From contig MVZN01000005.1 in NCBI GenBank assembly GCA_002069125.1, forward strand, positions 29,491 to 93,490: a stretch of DNA of 64,000 nucleotides, read 5' to 3'. Of the stretch, positions 25,311-33,313 are shown piece after piece; positions within the stretch are counted from its first letter, which is position 1; each line of letters opens with the position of its first letter. Origin of the DNA: Spirochaetes bacterium ADurb.BinA120. Lineage in GTDB: Bacteria; Spirochaetota; UBA4802; UBA5368. The position numbers and the translations under genes are program-made. A model generated the notes under the pieces. The model was given only the letters and a program-made list of their open reading frames with translations. It was not told the origin of the DNA and did no database searches.

Positions 25311-25935
25311 GCAGCCCCGCCAGGGCCACCAGCACACTGCGCAAGACCGCCGCCAGAACCACCGACGCGGTGCGCAGGTAGACATATCCAAAATACAACC
25401 CAGCAATAAAAAAGACGGCGAAGGTCCACCAGCCTCCCGCCATTCCAAAAAAAAGCGCGAATATCAGCGAAGCGCAGACGAAACCCATGGTCCTCCCCAT
25501 CAAGTGCGCCAGGTGGTACTGTAAAAATCCCCGAAAAAACACCTCCTCGAAGGGTATCACGATAAGGAGCAGGACCACAATAGGCTCCCCGCCCGAAAGC
25601 GGCGTCGAGGCTCGATAAAAGCCGTAAAGAAGCGCACCCTTCTTTACGCGGGCAAGCAGGAAGAGCGCCGCGACCAGCGCCGCGAAAAAGCCCGCAAGGA
25701 CTCCCATCTCCCGTCTTTTCGCTGGAATGACGAACAGGCGGGCCGATGCCAGAAGGTTTTTATCAAAAAAAAGCGTTACGAGCGTTAGGAGCACCATAAA
25801 CAGGGCATACTGATAGATGAAACTGAAATTAGCGTGATGGAGGGAGTAATACCCGCCGGCGAATAGAAAAAGAACGGGAATGAATTTGCCAAGCGGCGGC
25901 CGGGGGGCCGGATATACATTCCCCAGGTTCCTCAT
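25300..25935 (-). CDS. CPBP-like membrane protein lacking metal-binding histidines
   Basis: 211 residues, multi-pass (about six hydrophobic segments). VIPFEEVFFRGFLQYHLAH gives the first CPBP/Abi motif EExxxR (near residue 132). CPBP proteases (Rce1 family) also need an FxxxH motif and a C-terminal His. Here the second motif reads IFALFFGMAG, with no His, and the third region VLAAVLRSVL has Arg where His is expected. It may therefore be a non-catalytic relative. It is probably in the inner membrane. No bacteriocin or sorting partner is nearby. Confidence 0.7.
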   Translation of the reverse strand: MRNLGNVYPAPRPPLGKFIPVLFLFAGGYYSLHHANFSFIYQYALFMVLLTLVTLFFDKNLLASARLFVIPAKRREMGVLAGFFAALVAALFLLARVKKGALLYGFYRASTPLSGGEPIVVLLLIVIPFEEVFFRGFLQYHLAHLMGRTMGFVCASLIFALFFGMAGGWWTFAVFFIAGLYFGYVYLRTASVVLAAVLRSVLVALAGLLTF

Positions 25936-26075
25936 ACCTCAGCCATTACAGCATTCCTTCCCCGTGGTCAAGAAAATTATCGTCCGCCCCCCGAACGCGG
26001 AAAAAAAACGATTCCCCCGAAAAAGTTTTAACACTCCGCCATCCCCAAGCGTTTCTCATCAGGGGAGGTTCGAAC

Positions 26076-27101
26076 ATGATACGGCATTCCATGGCGCTCT
26101 TTGCGTTGCTCGCCCTTTGTCCGGGCGGGCTACGTGCGGGCGCCCTTCTCATAAACGAGGTCGCCTGCAATGTGGCGGGTAGCGACTGGGTCGAGCTCCT
26201 CTACGTGGACGAGGAGGAGACATACATCGACATCGCCCCGCTCTTCGTCACCATGTATTACGGCGCGAACGAATGCCTCGGCACGGAGCCGATTACGCTC
26301 TGGTCGGTGGATCGACCCGAAACCCGCTACGACGATCGCTTCGCGGTGGTGCATCTCACGCGGCCCGGAATGGCGGACGAGACCGACGCCACCGGTGACA
26401 CCAACGGGAACGGGATCCGCGACGTCTATTGCAACAATTACGTCAGCAGCCTCTGGAACACCGACTGCGTTGTCGCTATCGACACCGACGACGAACCCGC
26501 AAACGGGGGGATGATTGATTTCATAGCCTACTCCAACCGCGACGGCACGCTGAACTCGTCCATAGGCTCGTACACCAGAAGCGCCATCCTCGCCGGTCAG
26601 TGGCGCGCCGTGGCGGGGGACGAGGGCCAGGCCTGCATGATCGACATAGGCCCCGGAGGGATTGCGGCGCATCAGTCGATCGCCCGCAAGGGGACCGGGG
26701 ACAGCAACGGCCTGGAGGACTTTTTCGTTACATCGGTGCAAACCCCGGGGCGGGAGAACGTCTTCTCGGGTGATTTTACCGGAGGCAGGCGACTTTTCCG
26801 CACGCTTAAAAAGACCTCGGTTGTGCGAACTGGCGCCGAGCCACGGCCCTGCATAGATGTATTCGTATACGAGCCCTGCAACCTGCGCTTCAGGGTGTTC
26901 TCTCCGCTCGGCAGGCTCGTCTACGAATCGCCCCTGTATCGCGATATATATCCGGGGCCTTTTTCCATTGCCTGGGACGGGCGCGGCCGAGGGCGGCGGG
27001 CCCCCATGGGGCTGCACATAGGCCTGATCGAGGCGACCGCGCCCTCCCTCAAACGGACCGACTCGGAACGCATCTTCATCATACCGGTCAACGGCCGATG
27101 A
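26076..27101 (+). CDS. exported lamin-tail-domain protein
   Basis: 341 residues with a signal peptide (MIRHSMALFALLALCPGGLRA). Just after it, LLINEVACNVAGSDWVELL is the start of a lamin-tail (LTD/IFTD) beta-sandwich, running to about residue 235. The last 80 residues (VFVYEPCNLRFRVFSPLGRLVYES, then IAWDGRGRG) resemble a FlgD-like Ig domain. Bacterial LTD domains occur in secreted proteins, some joined to nucleases. GGGGAGG lies upstream of the ATG. It overlaps the next gene by ATGA, so it is the first gene of a three-gene envelope operon. Confidence 0.75.
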   Translation: MIRHSMALFALLALCPGGLRAGALLINEVACNVAGSDWVELLYVDEEETYIDIAPLFVTMYYGANECLGTEPITLWSVDRPETRYDDRFAVVHLTRPGMADETDATGDTNGNGIRDVYCNNYVSSLWNTDCVVAIDTDDEPANGGMIDFIAYSNRDGTLNSSIGSYTRSAILAGQWRAVAGDEGQACMIDIGPGGIAAHQSIARKGTGDSNGLEDFFVTSVQTPGRENVFSGDFTGGRRLFRTLKKTSVVRTGAEPRPCIDVFVYEPCNLRFRVFSPLGRLVYESPLYRDIYPGPFSIAWDGRGRGRRAPMGLHIGLIEATAPSLKRTDSERIFIIPVNGR

Positions 27102-28417
27102 GCTCCCTTTTTATCATTTTTCTGGTTTCGGCCCATATGCCCTCGGCGTTCGAATACCGGGAAAACACGCCTGCGGCCCTGTTTCCATTCGTCCGCGCGG
27201 TGGTTGAAACCGGACCCGGAACCATCACCGGCAATCCCGCCGGATTCGCTTTGTACGACATGTATTATTTCGGCGCCGAATACGCGCAGCCCTACTCTAT
27301 TAAGGGGCTTGACTCCGCTTCGGGGCGCGCCGGGTACTCAAAGGGCGGAACCGGCGTACAGGCCGCCTACTCATTCTATGGGATCGACGAGTACGGCGAG
27401 CGGAGCGTCGCCATAGGGGCGGGACGGCTGTTCCACCCGCGTCTGGCGGCGGGGCTTACGGCCTACAGGCACGAGCTCCATATTGCTGCGGACGACTATT
27501 CCATGCGGCGTTCGTTTGTGGACTGCGGCGCGGCCGTAATCGCCATGCCCTTCGACTGGCTGAGGGCCGGTTTTATCTATGAGAACATGCGCGCGGCGTA
27601 CGAAAAAAACCATGACCTGGCAATGCCGGTCTGGAGCACGGGCCTTTCCTTGTCGCCGGCAAGGGGGCTTTCGCTTGCGTGGAACCTCACGCGTGAGCAC
27701 TACGGCCCGATCAACAGCCTCGTTATCTCGGCAAACCCGCTTCCCCGCCTCGGGCTAAGGGCAGGCTACGCCCGCGAGACCTCCAGCTTCGCCGGAGCCC
27801 TCGTCTTTTCCCTGGGGCGTGTCGTACTCTCCTACGGCATCCGCCAGCACGCCTATCTGGGGCCGACACACATGGTATCGCTGACCGCCATTTCATCGCC
27901 GGTGACATTGGAGGAGATCCGTTACGAGACCCTCCGTTCGAGGCGGGTCGTCCGCCCTCCGGTGCGCAGGATCGACATCAACTCCTGCGGAATCGAGGAG
28001 CTGGAGGAGATACCGGTGCTTGGGGAGGATATTCCGGGGAGGATCATCCGGTACAGGGAGATGATAGGCCCGGTTTCGCATCACGCCCTGCGTCAGATCG
28101 GTATGGAGGAGCGCGAGATAACTGAACTCATGGACTACATAGAGGGTCTGGCCGGGGATCCGGCCCTTGCCGGGCGCGGACAGCGGGACCGTCCCGCCGG
28201 GCGCGCCGCTTCCACCTCCAGGCCGTTCGCCTCGCAGGAAAAGAGAAAGGAGCTCTTTTCCAGATTGCTCCGGCGCGGCGTGCCCGCCTCCATGGCCCTT
28301 AAAATCGCCGACAGGGCAAGAGAGCTTGGGCGGGAGGAGCTGATAAGGGAAGTATCCTCCAAAAAGGACATCCCAGAACACCTCAAAAAGTCGATTATCG
28401 CCGCATGTTCCGAATAG
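27098..28417 (+). CDS. PorV-like outer-membrane barrel fused to a helix-hairpin-helix domain
   Basis: 439 residues. A short signal peptide (MSSLFIIFLVSAHMPSA) precedes beta-strand-rich sequence to about 285 with the PorV/UPF0164-like block TITGNPAGFALYDMYYFGAEY. Residues 290-345 (RIDINSCGIEELEEIPVLGED, then IIRYREMIGP) match the ComEA helix-hairpin-helix, which binds DNA non-specifically. The tail is charged, with a second helical domain near 375-435. A barrel joined to a DNA-binding-type domain is unusual. It overlaps both neighbours, so the three are co-translated. Confidence 0.75.
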   Translation: MSSLFIIFLVSAHMPSAFEYRENTPAALFPFVRAVVETGPGTITGNPAGFALYDMYYFGAEYAQPYSIKGLDSASGRAGYSKGGTGVQAAYSFYGIDEYGERSVAIGAGRLFHPRLAAGLTAYRHELHIAADDYSMRRSFVDCGAAVIAMPFDWLRAGFIYENMRAAYEKNHDLAMPVWSTGLSLSPARGLSLAWNLTREHYGPINSLVISANPLPRLGLRAGYARETSSFAGALVFSLGRVVLSYGIRQHAYLGPTHMVSLTAISSPVTLEEIRYETLRSRRVVRPPVRRIDINSCGIEELEEIPVLGEDIPGRIIRYREMIGPVSHHALRQIGMEEREITELMDYIEGLAGDPALAGRGQRDRPAGRAASTSRPFASQEKRKELFSRLLRRGVPASMALKIADRARELGREELIREVSSKKDIPEHLKKSIIAACSE

Positions 28418-30003
28418 CCCTGCTCTTGGCGCTCGGACTCGGCCAGACGCCCCCCGCCGGCGAAGGTCCCGGGCTGTATTTAAGAGGCGAGTATCGCGAG
28501 GACGCGCGCGACTACGAAAGCTCGGTCGGACGATTCTACCGCCTCGCTTCGAGCCTGCTTCTAAGCGAGAAAAGCTCCCTGAATCTCACACTGGTGCGCA
28601 ATGCCGACGAAAGAGAAAGCCACACATGGAGCCTGGTCCTGGCGGATGCCTGCCCCGGGCTCTACCTTCTGGCGGGCAATTTTTCGGCGGGATTCGGGAG
28701 CGGCCTTGTCTTGGGGAAACCCCAGGTCTATACGCCCGACATTTTTTCGTCGCGTCCCATGAGCGACGACCGGGCCATCTTCTCTCCGGTAAAAAGCGGC
28801 AACCCCGCCTTTGCCTTCAACGGCGTGGCGGCGTCGTACGGGGCCGGCTTCGAATCGCTTAACCTAACCCTTCACTCCTTCTATTCGGTCGCACGCAGGT
28901 ACATCAGGGAGGAGGATTATTTTTCGTCCGGGACCCGTTCCTCCCTTTCCACCGTTCTGGGCTCGATCGAACGCGATTCCGCCCACAGCGAGCCGGCGGA
29001 TGTCCGCACCGTCGGGATGATGATCTCCCTTGTGGCCCGGGGCCTCTTTTTAGTCGAGCCGTACTTCGTATACGCTGACCTGGCCTCCGCGGACGGTAAA
29101 AGCATCGAATGGGGCAGGGAGAAGCTCGATGGGAGCGATATGGCGATTCGCGACTCCATTGGGGCCGGCGCCGTGCTTCGATATCGCGACGAACGGATCG
29201 ACATATTCGTCGATTACGCCCGGAGCTCGACCGGAAAGTCGCGCGAGGGCGGGGATGATTACCGCGCCGCGGGCGAGGGGGTTCTCGGCGGGGCCAGGTT
29301 TTCGCATCCGGTGCTGTCGCTATCCGCCGCGTTCAAACGCTCGTCCACGGGATTTTACGCGCCCTACCAGTCCACCATAGGGGAGAGCCATCCGGAGATG
29401 GCGAGCTTCCTCGAAACCGAGGTGCGCCCGATGAGGGGAATAGCGGCCGGGGCCAACTTCTCCGCGCAGGAAAAACTTCTGCCGGCGAGTGTCGACCGGG
29501 AGCGGGTCTATACCACGCGCGAGAGGTATTATATCCGGTATTCCGGCGGTCTTATAAAATTGGCCAAACTACGGTTTCGTAGATACGAAAAGACCGGCCG
29601 GGGCGTCTCGAGCCGCGCGGACCAGGCGGAGCTTTCCATGCGCGCGCGCATCTTCGAGTTTCTGGACGGTGAGGCCTCGGTCGCCGGACAGAGAAGCTTT
29701 CCGGGCGGACAGGCCCTGTTGACGAGATCAGGGCTGATCGTTAGGGCCGGCGCCTCTGCTGAGCTTTCGCTGCAGTACGCCCGCGTAAATATCGATGGAG
29801 GCGAGCGCATTTACAGCGTCATGTCTCCAATGTCGAATTCGAGCATTCCGGGACTATTTCTCGACCGCCCATCGAACGTGCTGGTCGCCCGGCTCGTTGC
29901 CCGGAGGAAGGGCCTCCACCTGGCCGGGCGTTTTTTCAGGCAATGGTCGAGCGGGGGCTGCGCGCACAGGCGGATGGAGTTCTCCGCGTCGGGAAGCTTC
30001 TGA
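28405..30003 (+). CDS. large outer-membrane beta-barrel protein
   Basis: 532 residues with a signal peptide (MFRIALLLALGLGQTPPAG) and amphipathic strands to the end (LYLLAGNFSAGFGSGLVLG, AGAVLRYRDERIDIFVDYARS, AELSLQYARVNI). It ends in Phe, as beta-barrel proteins inserted by BAM often do. No TonB box or plug domain recognised, and no known porin motif. It overlaps the upstream gene by 13 bases and is the last of the operon; the lipoprotein gene downstream is convergent. Substrate unknown. Confidence 0.7.
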   Translation: MFRIALLLALGLGQTPPAGEGPGLYLRGEYREDARDYESSVGRFYRLASSLLLSEKSSLNLTLVRNADERESHTWSLVLADACPGLYLLAGNFSAGFGSGLVLGKPQVYTPDIFSSRPMSDDRAIFSPVKSGNPAFAFNGVAASYGAGFESLNLTLHSFYSVARRYIREEDYFSSGTRSSLSTVLGSIERDSAHSEPADVRTVGMMISLVARGLFLVEPYFVYADLASADGKSIEWGREKLDGSDMAIRDSIGAGAVLRYRDERIDIFVDYARSSTGKSREGGDDYRAAGEGVLGGARFSHPVLSLSAAFKRSSTGFYAPYQSTIGESHPEMASFLETEVRPMRGIAAGANFSAQEKLLPASVDRERVYTTRERYYIRYSGGLIKLAKLRFRRYEKTGRGVSSRADQAELSMRARIFEFLDGEASVAGQRSFPGGQALLTRSGLIVRAGASAELSLQYARVNIDGGERIYSVMSPMSNSSIPGLFLDRPSNVLVARLVARRKGLHLAGRFFRQWSSGGCAHRRMEFSASGSF

Positions 30004-30027
30004 GCGGAGAGCGCCCCTGGATGGCCG

Positions 30028-30459
30028 TCAGCGGCGCAGCATCGTCGGATAGACCATGACTATCCATGCGCCGGAGCTCAATTTCAGTTCGGCCCCAAGC
30101 TCCTCCCGTGATCCGTCGAGGTAGACGATATCGCATCGCACGAAGGCGTATTCCCCGCTTATCCTTTCATCCCTCGGAAGCACCCTTCCTACCGTCCTGT
30201 TGCGGGTCAGCTTCTTCCAGAAATCCCGCTTTCCGGCCGGGCTCCAGTCGTCCGTACCGGCGGCCCGCAGGTTCTCGTCGAAATCCGCCACCAGCGTATA
30301 GGCCACAAGCCGGGCAAGATCTTCCTCCCCGCCGCGATTCGCGATATCTATAACCCGGACGAGCGCGGCGGCAGGCCCATCACCGCACGGATGGCCGGGC
30401 TGCCGTGCGCACGAGGCGGCGACAAGTACAATCAGGGCGAGTATTGTATTGAATCGCAT
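30028..30459 (-). CDS. small lipoprotein
   Basis: 143 residues from ATG 30459 (MRFNTILALIVLVAASCARQ), which gives a lipoprotein signal peptide with the Cys at about 17; the frame to 30606 adds a non-secretory N-terminus and would overlap the divergent gene. The mature part looks like a small alpha-beta fold (LARLVAYTLVADFDENLRA, FVRCDIVYLDGSREELGAELKL) in the manner of NTF2-like or DUF4878-type lipoproteins; this is only resemblance. It is convergent with the barrel operon. Confidence 0.65.
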   Translation of the reverse strand: MRFNTILALIVLVAASCARQPGHPCGDGPAAALVRVIDIANRGGEEDLARLVAYTLVADFDENLRAAGTDDWSPAGKRDFWKKLTRNRTVGRVLPRDERISGEYAFVRCDIVYLDGSREELGAELKLSSGAWIVMVYPTMLRR

Positions 30460-30606
30460 TCCCCACGCATATACCCGGTCGCCGCGCGGGTCAAGCGCTT
30501 TCGCGGCCCGGGCAGGCCGGTCGAATTCACTTGACATGGCCCAGCCGCGCCGGATAGCATCGCCCAAACGCGAAAGGCGCACCTCAAACAGGGGGTTTCC
30601 CATCAC

Positions 30607-31671
30607 ATGAAAAAGCCGGCCCTTGTCCTGTCATTACTGCTGATAGCTCCGGCCGTCTCCCTGCGCGGAGAGCAACCGCCCGGCGGCATCTCGCTCCTTT
30701 TCTGCGGCGACGTGATGCTGGACTGGGGTATCCGCGAAATCGTCGAGAGGGAGGGATACGGCTTCCCGCTGCGGCGCATACGCGGCTTTCTGTCCGGATT
30801 CGATTACCGTTTTTTCAACCTGGAGTGCACCATATCCGACGAGGGCGAGCCGCACGTCGACAAGAAATATGTCTTCAACGTACCGTCGTCCATGATTCGA
30901 GTTCTGTCCGACGGCGGCTTCGACGGGGCGATGCTCGCCAACAACCACATGTCCGATTACGGAAATATCGCCCTGCTCGGAACCATCTCCAACCTCAATT
31001 CCGCCGGCATCCACACGGCCGGCGCGGGCATAGACGCCGAAACCGCGTCCCTGCCCGTTCTCGTGAAGCGCGGGGGGATTTCGGTCGCCGTGTTCTCGTT
31101 CACCAACCTGGGTTACCACGATGCCTATGCCGCGCCTAACTCACCCGGCATAGCGCGCGGTTCTTTGGACTCCATTCGCCGCTCGATCGAGCGTTTCCGC
31201 GGATTTACCGATTTCACCGTGGTCAACATCCACTGGGGCGACGAATACACCAACTACCCGTCGGACGGCCAGATCGAGCTAGGGCGCACCCTGATCGACG
31301 CCGGGGCCGACGCCGTCATCGGGCACCACTCACACGTATACCAGGGGGTGGAGGTTTACCGCGGCAAGCCCATAGTCTATTCGATCGGCAATTTTCTATT
31401 CGGATCGATAAACGAGGACATACGCGACAACATCGTCGTAGCGCTCGATTTTGTCGATCGCGGGCTCGTTTCGCTGCGCGTATTCGCGATCAGCGGCAAT
31501 ACGGCCTCGCATCCGTTTCAGCCGGCACGGCTTACCGGCAAGGAGGCCGGAAGCGTACTGTCCCATGTGCTGGAGATATCGCGCCCGCTTAAATCCGACT
31601 TTTCCGGAAAGGCCGTAATGACCGATTCGGCCCTCGTCTATCGCTTCGACTCCCCCGGAGAAAAGCCCTAA
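30607..31671 (+). CDS. CapA-family metallophosphatase-like protein
   Basis: 354 residues with a signal peptide (KPALVLSLLLIAPAVSLRG). CapA/PGA_cap motifs: LLFCGDVMLD, FNLECTIS, LANNHMSDYG, VVNIHWGDEY and IGHHSHVYQGVEVYRGKPIVYSIGNFLFGS. The fold is a calcineurin-like phosphoesterase; the family is named for poly-gamma-glutamate capsule synthesis, but most members have no proved role. No capBC genes are here, so capsule synthesis is not implied. It is probably periplasmic or on the surface. Confidence 0.9.
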   Translation: MKKPALVLSLLLIAPAVSLRGEQPPGGISLLFCGDVMLDWGIREIVEREGYGFPLRRIRGFLSGFDYRFFNLECTISDEGEPHVDKKYVFNVPSSMIRVLSDGGFDGAMLANNHMSDYGNIALLGTISNLNSAGIHTAGAGIDAETASLPVLVKRGGISVAVFSFTNLGYHDAYAAPNSPGIARGSLDSIRRSIERFRGFTDFTVVNIHWGDEYTNYPSDGQIELGRTLIDAGADAVIGHHSHVYQGVEVYRGKPIVYSIGNFLFGSINEDIRDNIVVALDFVDRGLVSLRVFAISGNTASHPFQPARLTGKEAGSVLSHVLEISRPLKSDFSGKAVMTDSALVYRFDSPGEKP

Positions 31672-31683
31672 GCGCCGTCCTTC

Positions 31684-32628
31684 TCAATCCTCGAGGAGCG
31701 CCCGTATAACCTGTTCGGCCCCCTCGGCGCAAACCTCGACGTTGTATCCCCCCTCCAGGAAGGCGATAAGCCGGTCCTGCGAATGGCGCTCCGCCACGCC
31801 CTTAAGCATCCTCGTAAAGCGATAATACATATCGCCGGTCAGATTGATGGATGAGAGCGGGTCATCGCGATGCGCGTCGAACCCGGCGGAGATGAGCACG
31901 ACCTCGGGCCTGAAGCGCTCGAGCTCGGGTATGACCATCTCGTTGAAGGCCTGCAGATAATGGCTGTTGCCGCTTCCGGCTTTTACCGGGATATTGAGGG
32001 TATAGCCCATCCCCTGGCCGAATCCGATATCGCTTTCGGCCCCGGTCCCAGGATAGTAGGGGTACTGGTGGAGGCTGATGTAATATACCGAAGGGTCGTC
32101 CTGAAAAGCGTCCTGGGTCCCGTTGCCGTGATGAACGTCCCAATCCACTATCGCGATACGCGCCATACCGTGTTCCGTCTGGATATAGCGCGCGGCTATC
32201 GCGACATTGTTGAAGAAGCAGAAGCCTCCCGCCTTGCGGTTTTCGGCGTGGTGACCCGGGGGCCGCACCGCGCAGAAGCCGTTCGTCGCCCTGCCGCTCA
32301 TCACCTCGTCGCACATGTTGAGGCAGCCCCCCACCGCCGAAAGCGCCACGTGATACGTACGTGCGCACACGGTATTGTCGACCGAGTCGAAGTATTCGTC
32401 CCCCGACTCGACCCCGCGCCTGACCCGCTCCACATAGTCCCTGCTGTGTATCAGTTCGAGGTGGCGCTCTTCGGCCTCCCGAACGGGCACGCGTATGAGC
32501 TTTTCCAGGTATCCGCCGGACTCGAGCCTTTGCAGCATGGTGCGCAGCCTCTCCGCGCGTTCCGGATGCCCCTCTCCGGTATCATGCTCGAGAAAAACAT
32601 CGTCGTACAGAAAGGCCGTCTTCATCAT
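31684..32628 (-). CDS. histone-deacetylase-like amidohydrolase
   Basis: 314 residues. The HDAC superfamily signatures are RPPGHHAE (about 122-129), zinc-binding DWDVHHGNGTQ (about 160-170) and SAGFDAHRDDPL, plus the terminal FLEGGYN. Bacterial members remove acetyl groups from acetylpolyamines, acetoin-related substrates (AcuC) or proteins. The N-terminus HPERAERL is typical. Cytoplasmic. No acetoin or polyamine genes are adjacent, so the substrate is open. Confidence 0.93.
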   Translation of the reverse strand: MMKTAFLYDDVFLEHDTGEGHPERAERLRTMLQRLESGGYLEKLIRVPVREAEERHLELIHSRDYVERVRRGVESGDEYFDSVDNTVCARTYHVALSAVGGCLNMCDEVMSGRATNGFCAVRPPGHHAENRKAGGFCFFNNVAIAARYIQTEHGMARIAIVDWDVHHGNGTQDAFQDDPSVYYISLHQYPYYPGTGAESDIGFGQGMGYTLNIPVKAGSGNSHYLQAFNEMVIPELERFRPEVVLISAGFDAHRDDPLSSINLTGDMYYRFTRMLKGVAERHSQDRLIAFLEGGYNVEVCAEGAEQVIRALLED

Positions 32629-32872
32629 GGCAACCCCCGTGAGTTCGCATCAAAACATTGAACATCATGCCACAATTATGGTTATATTATTATAAATATC
32701 TCCTTTTCGTGCAAGTAATAAATCGGACCGAATCGGCCCCCGGCGGCGTCCCCGGGCGGTCGTTTCCGGCCCCGTCGGGGCGAGAGCCCACACCCGGCGG
32801 GCTGGAGGGCCGGGTTAAACTGTTTGACAAAAAGGGCCTATATGCCGACAATCCCCCCTTTGGTGGAAAGGG

Positions 32873-33313
32873 ATGACGACCGTACGACTGCGGACAACCT
32901 TGAGCGGCTCGCCCGCTGAAACCTTCAGGCGTTTCGAGAGCGTCTTTGCGCTTTCGGAAATAAAGAAAGAGCTTCGGCTTGCCAGAATAGCGAGGAGCGA
33001 GGCGGGCCTTGAGATAGTCGACGCGCGGCTTCGGCTGCCCTTTTTTCTAAGGCCGGCCGCGCGACTAACATACAGCACCATCCCCGGCGCCTCCGCCGAG
33101 CTTAAGCAGATCAGGGGGCCCATGGCGGAATACCGATGGACGTATTCGTTCAGTGAGATCGGAGGAATAACCCGGCTCGACGCGGAGGCGGTTGTAAGGC
33201 CGCCCCTCGGGCCGCTCGGATTTCTTTTAGCGCTTATATTCGCGCCCGGCGTAAAGCGCATGCTGCGCCGTGAACTCAAGCTACTGGAGAGGCTCTCCGC
33301 GACACGACAATGA
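32873..33313 (+). CDS. SRPBCC-like small protein
   Basis: 146 residues from ATG 32873. The pattern of an N-terminal strand (TTVRLRTTLSGSPAETFRRFE), long middle strands and a C-terminal helix with a hydrophobic turn (GPLGFLLALIFAPGVKRMLRRELKLLE) resembles the START/SRPBCC fold that binds hydrophobic ligands; this is by shape only. The C-terminal hydrophobic turn may touch the membrane. Its stop overlaps the XPB start by four bases, so it is the first gene of that operon. Confidence 0.65.
   Translation: MTTVRLRTTLSGSPAETFRRFESVFALSEIKKELRLARIARSEAGLEIVDARLRLPFFLRPAARLTYSTIPGASAELKQIRGPMAEYRWTYSFSEIGGITRLDAEAVVRPPLGPLGFLLALIFAPGVKRMLRRELKLLERLSATRQ

Noticed and set aside
26130..27017. 295-residue minus-strand frame
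   Set aside because: Antisense to the lamin-tail gene; no secretion signal or motif.
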